DNA of 64,000 bases from Deltaproteobacteria bacterium (GTDB taxonomy: Bacteria; Desulfobacterota; Desulfobulbia; Desulfobulbales; Desulfocapsaceae): NCBI GenBank assembly GCA_026388715.1, contig JAPLJF010000010.1:248001-312000 (forward strand). Reading direction: 5' to 3'. The translations under genes were made by a program, and so were the position numbers. Positions 33,712-41,418 of this stretch are shown piece after piece; position 1 is the first letter of the stretch, and every line of letters begins with the position of its first letter. The notes beneath the pieces are model-generated. The model did not search any database. It was given only the letters and a program-made list of their open reading frames with translations, and had not been told where the DNA came from.

Positions 33712-34933
33712 GTTTACGCCGTTCCAGGAGTTTTTCCATGAGCAGTTCCCCGTTGGCCATACCATTGTGCAGCCGCATGTCTTCGGCCTCTCCAGACTGT
33801 TCGCTGAAGGGGAGATTACTGCCAGGGCTCATTTCCCTGGAATCGTAGAGGATGGTGGGGACCGGGGTGGCGGTATGAGTGCGCAGGCAAAGCGGGGTGT
33901 GGTGATCCATGGTGGCAATCAGGCGAAAGTCCTCACCGCTTGCCTGCAGTCCCTGGAGTATGGGGCCAACAATCTTCCGGTCAAAGTCTTCAATGGCCTG
34001 GATCTTTTCCCGGAGCAAACCCTGGTGTCCGGCCTCATCCGGCGCCTCCACATGGACAAAGACAAAATCCTGGCAACGCAGGCTGTCGAGCGCGGCCTGG
34101 GCCTTGCCGGCATAGTTGGTGTCGAGATAGCCGGTAGCCCCCGGGACATTGATGATGGAGAGCCCGGCGTTCACCCCCAGGCCTTTGAGGAGATCGACGG
34201 CTGAGATCAGGCTGCCGCTTATACTGAAGCGCTCGGCCAGGGTCGGCATTGTCGATAATTTCCCTTCTCCCCAGAGCCAGATGGAGTTGGCGGGATTCTT
34301 GCCTGCGGCGACCCGGCTGGCATTGACGGGATGATCTGCCAGAATGGCCTGGGCCTTGTCGAGAAGCGCTGCCCACTGGGGATGCGCGCGGTAGCGGGTC
34401 CAGGGCGCGCTCACGTCCTTGCCGGTGAAATCATGGGGCGGGACAGTATCCATCTGCGGATAATTGTCCTGCACCAGCAGGATATGACGGTAGCTGACCC
34501 CGGCGTGGAAGTGAAAGGTGTCGGTGGCGCAACCCTCTTCGAGGGCGGCGATCAGCTGGTGGGACTCGTCACTGCTGATATGGCCGGCGGAATAGTCGAT
34601 CATGCGCACCTGATTATCCGGTTCATGGGCCAGGGTGACCAGATTGCAGCGGAAGGCAGTCTGCTCCGGGCTCAGCGTAAGACCCATGGCTGCGGCCTCC
34701 AGCGGGGCCCGGCCGGTATAATATTCCTCGGGTCTGTAGCCCAGCAGGGAGAGATTGGCCACGTCACTGCCCGGTGGATACCCCTCCGGGATGGTATGGG
34801 TGAGAAACAGTTCCCCCTGGCGGCACAGAGAGTCCAGAAAGGGAGTGTTGGCTGCCTCCAGCGGGGTGCGGTTGTTCAGTTCGGCCACAGGCAGGTCGCC
34901 CATGCCGTCACCTACCAGGATCAGGTATTTCAT
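33704..34933 (-). CDS. Archaeal-type cofactor-independent phosphoglycerate mutase family protein; possible homoserine kinase
   Basis: 409 residues of the alkaline-phosphatase superfamily (ApgM, COG3635). MKYLILVGDGMGDLPV holds the first metal-binding Asp. PEGYPPGSDVANLSLLGYRPEEYYTGRAPLEAA carries the catalytic serine region. FVHVEAPDEAGHQGLLREKIQAIEDFDRK and LIATMDHHTPLCLRTHTATPVPTI supply the Asp/His metal ligands. Annotated members are called phosphoglycerate mutases. It sits 66 bp downstream of homoserine dehydrogenase with no thrB in view, and from memory some bacterial members of this family have been assigned homoserine kinase activity, so threonine synthesis is a serious alternative. 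It overlaps the thioesterase gene by 8 bp. Confidence 0.82.
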   Translation of the reverse strand: MKYLILVGDGMGDLPVAELNNRTPLEAANTPFLDSLCRQGELFLTHTIPEGYPPGSDVANLSLLGYRPEEYYTGRAPLEAAAMGLTLSPEQTAFRCNLVTLAHEPDNQVRMIDYSAGHISSDESHQLIAALEEGCATDTFHFHAGVSYRHILLVQDNYPQMDTVPPHDFTGKDVSAPWTRYRAHPQWAALLDKAQAILADHPVNASRVAAGKNPANSIWLWGEGKLSTMPTLAERFSISGSLISAVDLLKGLGVNAGLSIINVPGATGYLDTNYAGKAQAALDSLRCQDFVFVHVEAPDEAGHQGLLREKIQAIEDFDRKIVGPILQGLQASGEDFRLIATMDHHTPLCLRTHTATPVPTILYDSREMSPGSNLPFSEQSGEAEDMRLHNGMANGELLMEKLLERRKHG

Positions 34934-34999
34934 CGAAAATGTCTTGTACTCAATTTGTGGTTGGTTGTGCTGTCAGAAATGCGTTGGCCTTTGTGGTGT

Positions 35000-36307
35000 T
35001 TATTTTTCATCGACGAGAAAACGGATCTTGACCGTTGGCTCGGTACACACCTTCAAGGCGTCGATCTCGGCAATGGCCTTTTGCACGGCTGCCTCCGATG
35101 CCTCATGGGTATGGAGCACGATACTGACCGGCTCATTTTGCTGCCGGCTCTTCTGGATAACAGACTTTATGGAGATAGTATGTTTGCCGAAGATGCCGGA
35201 GATGGTGGACAGCACCCCCGGTTTGTCGAGGGCGGTGATCCTGAAATAATAGGGGCAGCGGAGCTCGGTCATGGGGGTGATGACGGGGGCACCGATATGC
35301 TCGGGCAGATAGGAGAGGGCCGGCACCCGGTTGATCGAACCATGAAGGATATTGCGGCCGATATCAACCACGTCCGCGGCCACGGCGCTGCCGGTCGGCA
35401 TCTTGCCGGCGCCCAGCCCGTAGAGCAGGACATTGCCCACGGTGTCGCCGGTGAAATAGAAGGCATTGTAGGCGCCGTTGATGCTGGCCAGCATGTGGGA
35501 TTCCGGCACCAGGGTGGGATGAACCCGGGCCTCGACATGGCTGCCGTGGTGATGACTGATGGCCAGCAGTTTGATCCGGCAGCCGAATTCCCTGGCAAAG
35601 TCGATATCAATGGGCTGGATCTTGCTGATCCCCTCGGTGTTGATGTCCTTGAGCTGGACATACTTGCCGTAGGCGATGGTCATGAGGATGGCCAGTTTGT
35701 GCGCCGTGTCAATGCCTTCGATATCGTAGGTGGGGTCGGCCTCGGCGAACCCCAGGGCCTGCGCCTCTTTCAGCACCTCGGCAAAGGCGACACCCTGATC
35801 GGTCATCTTGGTGAGGATATAGTTGGCCGTGCCGTTCATGATGCCCATGATGGAAAGGATCCGGTTGGCGACCAGACCTTCTTTCAGGGCCTTGATCACC
35901 GGGATGCCGCCGCCGACGCTGGCCTCAAATCCTACCTCGACGTTGTTCTTGGCCGCCGCTTCAAAGATCTCCTTGCCGTGCAGGGAGAGCAGGGCCTTGT
36001 TGGCGGTGACCACATGTTTGCCGTGCCGGATCGCCTCGAGAAGGAAGGTCTTGGCCGGTTCAATGCCGCCAATGAGCTCAACCACGATGTCAATGTCCGG
36101 GTCATTGAAGATATCCCCGACATCTTTGGACAGGATCGTCTCCTTGAATTGCTCAGGGAGCTGGCTGCGGTTTTTATCGACCACTCGGGAGAGAACGACC
36201 CTGGCGCCAACCTTGCGTATGAGGCGCTCATTCTGCTCGAGGAGGGTCTGGGCCAGGCCGCTGCCCACAGTACCAAAGCCGATAAGGCCTACACGGATAA
36301 CTTTCAT
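35000..36307 (-). CDS. hom: Homoserine dehydrogenase
   Basis: 435 residues, normal for the bacterial form with a C-terminal ACT domain. VIRVGLIGFGTVGSGLAQ is the NAD(P)-binding GxGxxG motif. HVVTANKALLS contains the catalytic-domain lysine, and GIMNGTANYILTKM plus ALGFAEADPTYDIEGIDTAHKLAIL contain the substrate and catalytic residues. The ACT domain starts near YYFRITALDKPGVLSTISGIFGKHTISIKSVIQ and suggests feedback control by threonine. It reduces aspartate semialdehyde to homoserine. The start is the ATG of MKVIRV; the frame stays open upstream but has no family match there. It is the first gene of the cluster with the apgM-like gene, thioesterase and initiator tRNA. Confidence 0.93.
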   Translation of the reverse strand: MKVIRVGLIGFGTVGSGLAQTLLEQNERLIRKVGARVVLSRVVDKNRSQLPEQFKETILSKDVGDIFNDPDIDIVVELIGGIEPAKTFLLEAIRHGKHVVTANKALLSLHGKEIFEAAAKNNVEVGFEASVGGGIPVIKALKEGLVANRILSIMGIMNGTANYILTKMTDQGVAFAEVLKEAQALGFAEADPTYDIEGIDTAHKLAILMTIAYGKYVQLKDINTEGISKIQPIDIDFAREFGCRIKLLAISHHHGSHVEARVHPTLVPESHMLASINGAYNAFYFTGDTVGNVLLYGLGAGKMPTGSAVAADVVDIGRNILHGSINRVPALSYLPEHIGAPVITPMTELRCPYYFRITALDKPGVLSTISGIFGKHTISIKSVIQKSRQQNEPVSIVLHTHEASEAAVQKAIAEIDALKVCTEPTVKIRFLVDEK

Positions 36308-36625
36308 GATTTTTTCTGGATAGTATTCTATTAAAGAGAAAGAACAGGAGCAGGAAAGAGGCGTGGAACAGGCGAGAGACCTAACTTTTTCTGCTTCCTC
36401 GTTGATAATGGCTGTGAAAATAACCTCTTTCCGAGTGAAAGTCAAAAAAGAAGAGTAGATATTTTACTGGCCTCAATTTCTTTTTTGGTTTATACTTTCG
36501 TCCTAGTTATTTTGAGTGAATACTCATTCAGATTTTATTGTATCTGGTTGTTTTTTTTAGACAAGATTTCTGGGCGGTTTTTGAGAAAATCGTAGAATAA
36601 AAAACTTTTGATCGAGGAGAACAGT
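36308..36625. other. Divergent promoter region between hom and adk, with a TetR-type palindrome
   Basis: 318 bp without a gene. It contains the imperfect palindrome TGAGTGAATACTCATTCA (36513-36530), resembling operators of TetR-family regulators (TGA.TGA.TATTCA.TCA pattern). On the plus strand it overlaps a possible promoter TTGAGT (36512-36517) - 18 bp - TATTGT (36536-36541) that would serve adk. Nothing else stands out apart from AT-rich sequence near the adk start. Confidence 0.4.
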
Positions 36626-37306
36626 ATGGCGGTAAATATTCTGGCTTTCGGGCCAAACGGAAGTGGCAAGGGTACTCAGGGCGCTATTGTTAAGGATAAG
36701 TATGGTTGCAAGCATATTGAATCCGGCGCTATTTTCCGGGAGCATATCAAGGGCGGCACCGAGCTTGGCAAGAAGGCCAAAGAGTATATCGACCGGGGCG
36801 ATCTGGTGCCTGATGAGATCACCATCCCCATGGTTCTTGAGACCCTTGCAAAATCCAAGGAGCAAGGATGGCTGCTTGATGGCTTTCCACGTTCTCTGGC
36901 CCAGGCCGAGGCGCTGGACAAGGCCCTGAAAGAGGCGGGTATGGCCCTGAATTATGTGATTGAAATCGAGCTTGACCGGCAGATTGCCAAAGAGCGGATC
37001 ATGGGTCGTCGTTTGTGCGCCAATGACAATAACCATCCCAATCATATTGCCTTTGAGGCCATCAAGCCAGTGGAAAAAGATGGTAAACTGGTGTGCCGTG
37101 TCTGTGGCGGCGAACTGAGCGCCCGTGCTGATGATCAGGACGAGACGGCCATCGGCAAGCGTCACGATATCTATTATGACACCAAGACCGGCACTATGGC
37201 GGCGGTCAATTATTTCAAGAAGGCAGGCGGCGCCAAGGTAATTTCCGTTGATGGTTCTACCTCCATCAAGGATGTAACTGCCGCGATCATGAGCCAGCTA
37301 AAATAA
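36626..37306 (+). CDS. adk: Adenylate kinase family protein with variant LID
   Basis: 226 residues. The P-loop reads FGPNGSGKGTQ (family consensus GPPGAGKGTQ). HIESGAIFREHI corresponds to the AMP-binding segment, and WLLDGFPRSLAQAEAL is the diagnostic motif. The LID begins RRLCANDNN, ends CRVCGGELSARADDQDET and is a long insert. The second CxxC pair of the zinc-finger LID is kept, but the first has lost its second cysteine (C-AND), with histidines nearby (HPNH). It interconverts ATP+AMP and 2 ADP. Start: ATG at 36626, behind GAGGAG with a 6-nt spacer; an upstream in-frame TTG is less likely. It is followed by an intrinsic terminator. Confidence 0.85.
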   Translation: MAVNILAFGPNGSGKGTQGAIVKDKYGCKHIESGAIFREHIKGGTELGKKAKEYIDRGDLVPDEITIPMVLETLAKSKEQGWLLDGFPRSLAQAEALDKALKEAGMALNYVIEIELDRQIAKERIMGRRLCANDNNHPNHIAFEAIKPVEKDGKLVCRVCGGELSARADDQDETAIGKRHDIYYDTKTGTMAAVNYFKKAGGAKVISVDGSTSIKDVTAAIMSQLK

Positions 37307-37376
37307 CTGAGATGGTATGAAAGGGAACCTTGGGCGTGTCGTTTTGAACTTTCAGGAATCCCGGTACTATTTTGGG

Positions 37377-37417
37377 GGGACATGCCAGTACCTGTGACCG
37401 GCATGTCCTTTTTTTTT
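37377..37417 (+). terminator. Intrinsic terminator behind adk
   Basis: Stem GGACATGCC (37378-37386) with GGCATGTCC (37400-37408), extended inwards by a few pairs, followed by nine T residues (37409-37417). Confidence 0.9.
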
Positions 37418-37546
37418 GCCTTTTTGTGCAGGATATCTTAGAGTCGTTTTTCATACGGTTTAACCGTTTCACGGTATAGCAATGGAGGCAGGTTATAAGC
37501 AGCGTCCTTCTATGCTCCGTTTTCTGACTTCTGTCTTCTGATCATT

Positions 37547-38134
37547 ATGCAACAAATACTCCTCACATCATTAAAAAACTCGATACAGGCCCAGGAGGCC
37601 TTTGCTCAAGAGCAGGGCGAGGTCATTGTTGCCCTGGCCTTGCAGATGGTGAAGACCATTCGCCAGGGTGGCAAGATTCTTCTCTTTGGCAATGGCGGCA
37701 GTGCAGCGGATGCTCAACACCTTGCCGCCGAATTCGTCAATCGGTTTCTCATCAATCGTCGGCCCATGGCGGCCCTGGCATTGACGACCGACAGTTCAGT
37801 GTTGACCTCTATCGGCAATGATTTTTCCTTTGACGAGATCTTTGTCAAACAGGTGCAGGCCCTGGGCAAGCCGGAAGATCTGGCCCTGGGGATCTCCACC
37901 AGTGGCGGCTCGGTCAATGTGTTCAAAGCCATGGAGGTCGCCAGAGAGATGGGTATGGTGACGGCGGCGCTCACCGGTGGACTGGCCGGGGACGGCGGGG
38001 CCGTGGGCCGGGCCGCTGATTTTGTCCTCAATGTGCCGTCTGATAAGACGCCGCATATTCAGGAGGCCCATCTCTGGGTTGAACATCTGCTCTGTGAACT
38101 GGTGGAGAGAGAGATCTTTGGGGATGCCGCGTGA
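37547..38134 (+). CDS. gmhA: Phosphoheptose isomerase (SIS domain)
   Basis: 195 residues, the standard length. ILLFGNGGSAADAQHLAAEFVNRF is the diagnostic SIS-domain start of GmhA. PMAALALTTDSSVLTSIGNDF, ALGISTSGGSVNVFKAMEVAREMGM and the closing HIQEAHLWVEHLLCELVE carry the substrate-binding Ser/Thr, Asp, Gln and His residues. It converts sedoheptulose 7-phosphate to D-glycero-D-manno-heptose 7-phosphate for the LPS inner core. The stop overlaps the start of the next gene (TGATG), so the two are translationally coupled. A half-copy of the CTTCAG-type repeat lies just before the start. Confidence 0.93.
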   Translation: MQQILLTSLKNSIQAQEAFAQEQGEVIVALALQMVKTIRQGGKILLFGNGGSAADAQHLAAEFVNRFLINRRPMAALALTTDSSVLTSIGNDFSFDEIFVKQVQALGKPEDLALGISTSGGSVNVFKAMEVAREMGMVTAALTGGLAGDGGAVGRAADFVLNVPSDKTPHIQEAHLWVEHLLCELVEREIFGDAA

Positions 38135-39090
38135 TGATTGAGCCCCTCGATTTCAGCGGGCTGCGTACCTATTCCCTGTATGGGCGGCCGTCCAAGGTGA
38201 CCGTGGCGAACTTTGCCCGGCCCATCCCAGCGGGCAGCACGGTGCGGGCCCTTCTCGACTCCTTGCCGGATCAGTTGCTGGGCCGTGATTTTCCTGAACT
38301 GGTGCACCGTCTGGCCGCAGTCCATCAGGGCGGGCGTCCGCTGCTGGTGGGGATGGGGGCCCATGTGATCAAGGTGGGTTTGAATCCGCTGCTGATTGAT
38401 CTGATGGAGCGCTCCATTATCACCGGCATTGCCATGAACGGGGCCTGCATTATCCATGATGCCGAGATTGCCATGGCTGGTTTTACCTCGGAGGAGGTGG
38501 GCAATGTCCTGGGAGATGGGGCCTTCGGCGCGGCCAGGGAGACGGGTGAAGTCATCAATGGCGCCATTAATCAGGGCGCAAGAGATAATATAGGTATGGG
38601 CGCGGCTGTAGGTGCCGCTCTTGTTGCCGGAAAATTTCCCCATAACGATAAAAGCCTGCTGGCAGCAGCTTCTCGTCTGGGCATCCCGGTCACGGTGCAT
38701 GTGGCGGTGGGCACCGATATTATCCATATTCATCCCTCAGCCTCAGGGGAAGCCATCGGCAAGACCTCCCATCTTGATTTCCGGATCTTCTGTGCCCAGG
38801 TGGCGGGTTTACAGGGAGGGGCCTATCTGAATATCGGTTCGGCCGTCCTTCTGCCGGAGGTGTTTTTAAAGGCACTGACAGTGGTCAGGAATCTGGGCCA
38901 CCAGGTGGATGATTTTACCACCGCAAATTTTGACTTCATGAAACAGTACCGTCCCCTGACCAATGTGGTGAACAGGCCGACGGCCAAGAGCGGTAAGGGG
39001 TACCATGTGACCGGGCATCATGAGCTGATGATCCCGCTGCTGGTTGCCTGCCTGCTTGATGAATTAGAGAGGCTGAAGACGAAAGGCTGA
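38134..39090 (+). CDS. Conserved protein of unknown function, coupled to gmhA (possible deoxyhypusine-synthase-like fold)
   Basis: 318 residues with many glycine-rich Rossmann-like turns: LLVGMGAHVIKVGLNPLLIDLM, ITGIAMNGACIIHDAEIAMAG, VLGDGAFGAARETGEVI and DNIGMGAAVGAALV. TVHVAVGTDIIHIHPSASG, a VAGLQGGAYLNIGSAVLLPEVFLKAL block and SGKGYHVTGHHELMIPLL follow. The pattern of a phosphate- or dinucleotide-binding core with GAHVIKVGL and GAxIxHD reminds me of deoxyhypusine-synthase-like proteins, but I cannot confirm it. There is no signal peptide or membrane segment. Coupling to gmhA by TGATG suggests a role in heptose or LPS core synthesis. The TGA stop lies inside a CTTCAG-type repeat. Confidence 0.6.
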   Translation: MIEPLDFSGLRTYSLYGRPSKVTVANFARPIPAGSTVRALLDSLPDQLLGRDFPELVHRLAAVHQGGRPLLVGMGAHVIKVGLNPLLIDLMERSIITGIAMNGACIIHDAEIAMAGFTSEEVGNVLGDGAFGAARETGEVINGAINQGARDNIGMGAAVGAALVAGKFPHNDKSLLAAASRLGIPVTVHVAVGTDIIHIHPSASGEAIGKTSHLDFRIFCAQVAGLQGGAYLNIGSAVLLPEVFLKALTVVRNLGHQVDDFTTANFDFMKQYRPLTNVVNRPTAKSGKGYHVTGHHELMIPLLVACLLDELERLKTKG

Positions 39091-39179
39091 AGGCCGAAGG
39101 GGCAGGGGGTAATGGTCACGTCTCTTGTACTGTGCGCCGCCCGTCTTTCAGCCTTCAGTCTAATAACCTTCAGTCTAAT
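39069..39179. repeat. CTTCAG-type palindromic repeat (family 2, copy 1)
   Basis: The left arm GGCTGAAGACGAAAGGCTGA with AAGGCCGAAGG and the right arm TTTCAGCCTTCAGTC with ACCTTCAGTC are inverted, each made of near-heptameric units (CTTCAGT or its complement). It spans the end of the gmhA-partner gene, whose TGA stop lies in GGCTGAAGG, and reaches to the start codon of cobA-hemD. Confidence 0.65.
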
Positions 39180-40751
39180 ATGGAACAGCAAACAAAAAAC
39201 ATAAAACCTGGAAAGGTCTATCTGGTAGGGGCCGGTCCTGGTGATCCTGGACTCATTACCCTGCGTGGTAAATATCTTCTCGAACGGGCCGAGGTGCTCA
39301 TTTATGATTACCTGGCAAGTCCCAAGTTGCTGAAGTATGTGCCTAAAGATGCCAAGTTGATCTATGCCGGGAAAAAGGGGGGAACCAAGCATACCCATAC
39401 CCAGGAAGAGATCAACCAGATGCTCGTTGACTGGGCCCTTGCCGGTAAGAACGTGGTGCGGCTCAAGGGCGGCGATCCTTTTATCTTTGGCCGCGGCGGT
39501 GAAGAATTAGAGGAATTGGTCAAGGCGGGTGTACCCTTTGAGGTCGTGCCCGGGGTGACCTCGGCCACGGCGGCCGCCACCTATGCCGGGATTCCCATTA
39601 CCCATCGGGGTTATACCGCCTCCGTGGCCTTTATCACCGGCCATGAAGAGCCGGGCAAAGAGAATTCTAATATCGACTGGTCGAAGCTGGCCACGGGCGC
39701 CGGGACCCTGGTCATTTATATGGGGATCAAAAATCTGCCCATTATCGTCGAGAATCTGACTCGTCATGGTCGTGATCCCAAAACCCCGGTGGCGGTTGTG
39801 CGCTGGGCCTCAACGCCCGAGCAGCATACGGTGGTGGCCACCCTGGAGACTATTGTCGGCCGGGTGGAGGAAGAGGGGATCAAGCCCCCGGCCCTGATTA
39901 TTGTCGGCGAGGTGGTGGCCCTGCGTGATACCCTTGACTGGTTTGAGAAGAGGCCTCTTTTTGGGAAAAGGATCGTGGTGACCAGGACGCGGGAGCAGGC
40001 ATCGGAGCTGGTAGTGGCCCTGGAAGGGTATGGGGCCGAATGTCTTGAATATGCAACCATTCAAATGGATCCCGTGGATTCTTACGCTATCCTTGATGAA
40101 GAGTTGGAGCGTCTGAATGAGTATCATTGGATCCTGTTTTCATCCATCAATGCCGTGCAATACTTTTTTGAGCGGCTGTATGCAAAAGGCCTGGACGCCC
40201 GAGATCTGAAAGGGCCGGATGTGGCGGCAGTGGGAAGGGCTACTGCCGATTTTTTACTTCATTATGGCATTGTCGCTGATCTGATTCCTGCCGTCTATAC
40301 TGCGGAGGGGCTGGCCGAGAGTCTTCTCGATTTTGGGGTTGAAGGGCGTAATATTCTGATTCCGAGGGCGGCAAAGGCCCGTGAGTTTCTGCCTGAGACC
40401 TTGCGTGGGGCTGGCGCTCAGGTAACTGTGGCCCCTGTTTATCAGAATGTTCCGCCTACAGGCTGCAAAGATGGTTTGCGGGCTGAGCTGGAAGGCGGAA
40501 AAGTTGACATGATCACCTTTACCAGTTCCTCCACCGTCACCCATTTTCTTGCCATGCTTGATGCCGCCAGTGAGGAAGAGTTAAGGGCCCTGTTGCACGG
40601 GGTGAAGATTGCCGCCATCGGGCCGGTTACCGCCAAGACCATAACCGACAATGGTCTGAGCGTTGACGTGCAGCCGGAAACGTTTACCATTCCCGAGCTG
40701 GTTGATGCCATTGTCCATTATTACGGGGATCAGAGGGTCAGGCAACAGTAA
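39180..40751 (+). CDS. cobA-hemD: Uroporphyrinogen-III C-methyltransferase / uroporphyrinogen-III synthase fusion (CobA-HemD)
   Basis: 523 residues. Residues 1 to about 250 are the SUMT domain: VYLVGAGPGDPGLITLRGKYLLERAEVLIYD, VVRLKGGDPFIFGRGGEELEEL, VPGVTSATAAATYAGIPITHRG and TLVIYMGIKNL. The segment from about 265 (GKRIVVTRTREQASELVVALEGYGAE) to the end is uroporphyrinogen-III synthase, with WILFSSINAVQYFFERL and MITFTSSSTVTHFL. The fused enzyme closes the tetrapyrrole ring and then methylates uroporphyrinogen III at C-2 and C-7 to precorrin-2, feeding sirohaem and cobalamin or the alternative haem route. Such fusions are usual in sulfate reducers. The start is the ATG of MEQQTKN, immediately behind the repeat; upstream frame has no match. 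Confidence 0.93.
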   Translation: MEQQTKNIKPGKVYLVGAGPGDPGLITLRGKYLLERAEVLIYDYLASPKLLKYVPKDAKLIYAGKKGGTKHTHTQEEINQMLVDWALAGKNVVRLKGGDPFIFGRGGEELEELVKAGVPFEVVPGVTSATAAATYAGIPITHRGYTASVAFITGHEEPGKENSNIDWSKLATGAGTLVIYMGIKNLPIIVENLTRHGRDPKTPVAVVRWASTPEQHTVVATLETIVGRVEEEGIKPPALIIVGEVVALRDTLDWFEKRPLFGKRIVVTRTREQASELVVALEGYGAECLEYATIQMDPVDSYAILDEELERLNEYHWILFSSINAVQYFFERLYAKGLDARDLKGPDVAAVGRATADFLLHYGIVADLIPAVYTAEGLAESLLDFGVEGRNILIPRAAKAREFLPETLRGAGAQVTVAPVYQNVPPTGCKDGLRAELEGGKVDMITFTSSSTVTHFLAMLDAASEEELRALLHGVKIAAIGPVTAKTITDNGLSVDVQPETFTIPELVDAIVHYYGDQRVRQQ

Positions 40752-40788
40752 TTCTCTATTGGCAACAGGGGATTGCTGGGGGCTTTTT

Positions 40789-41418
40789 TTATTTCTTTTT
40801 TGCGCCATGGCCCGTGCACTGGATCTGGGGCAGGATATCAAATTGCAGGACTCCCTGTTGGGTGCGGATACCTACAATGTTCATACTGATATTGATCGTT
40901 TTGCCACTGGTTTCAGCAATCAGAGGTTCCATCTGTTTCATCTTCACTGGAAATTCGCGGTTATTCAGGAAGGCCATGAGCATGGCGTTAATGTCGCCCT
41001 GGGCGGCAGTGGATGACGCCTGCATGTCGGTGATGACCGGTTTGACAAAGAGCATCTGTTTGCTTGGGTCAAAGCGCAGGACGGCGTTGCACTGGAGCTC
41101 CATCTGCAGCGATCCGACCTTGAGTGTGATGGTGTGTCCGCCAATCTCGGTATTGAGGTGCATGTCGTCCCCTTTCAGGCCAATACGACAGGAAAGTCCT
41201 TTGTCCTGAAGCTGCAGGTTGCTGATCTTGACTATGGTGATGGACCCGCTCAAGGTGCCGGAGTTGGTGTCGATGGCAATCGGCAGGGATTTGTCGAGCG
41301 CCTGACTCAAAACGCTCTCGGGTACGGTAAGAGAGATCATTCTGCCGGCTGCGGCCAAGAGCTGGCTTGGCAGGAGAAGGCTAAGAAGAAACAGGATGCA
41401 GGTGACAGATCGAATCAT
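40789..41418 (-). CDS. Exported protein of unknown function (lipid-binding-like)
   Basis: 209 residues with a clear signal peptide (ILFLLSLLLPSQLLAAAG). The mature part alternates short beta-like segments: ISLTVPESVLSQALDKSLPI, GSITIVKISNLQLQDKGLSCRIGLKGDDMHL, GHTITLKVGSLQMELQCNAVLRFD, LFVKPVITDMQA, then MLMAFLNNREFPV and TINISMNIVGIRTQQGVLQFDI. This resembles YceB/DUF1439-like or BPI-like lipid-binding periplasmic proteins, but I would not name a family. No lipobox cysteine is present. The ATG overlaps the stop of the upstream membrane protein by 4 bp (ATGA), indicating coupled expression. Confidence 0.65.
   Translation of the reverse strand: MIRSVTCILFLLSLLLPSQLLAAAGRMISLTVPESVLSQALDKSLPIAIDTNSGTLSGSITIVKISNLQLQDKGLSCRIGLKGDDMHLNTEIGGHTITLKVGSLQMELQCNAVLRFDPSKQMLFVKPVITDMQASSTAAQGDINAMLMAFLNNREFPVKMKQMEPLIAETSGKTINISMNIVGIRTQQGVLQFDILPQIQCTGHGAKKK

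Noticed and set aside
34331-36334. A 667-codon open frame on the plus strand
   Set aside because: It lies antisense to the apgM-like gene and hom, has a His/Gly/Asp-rich composition of a shadow frame in GC-rich coding sequence, and matches no family.
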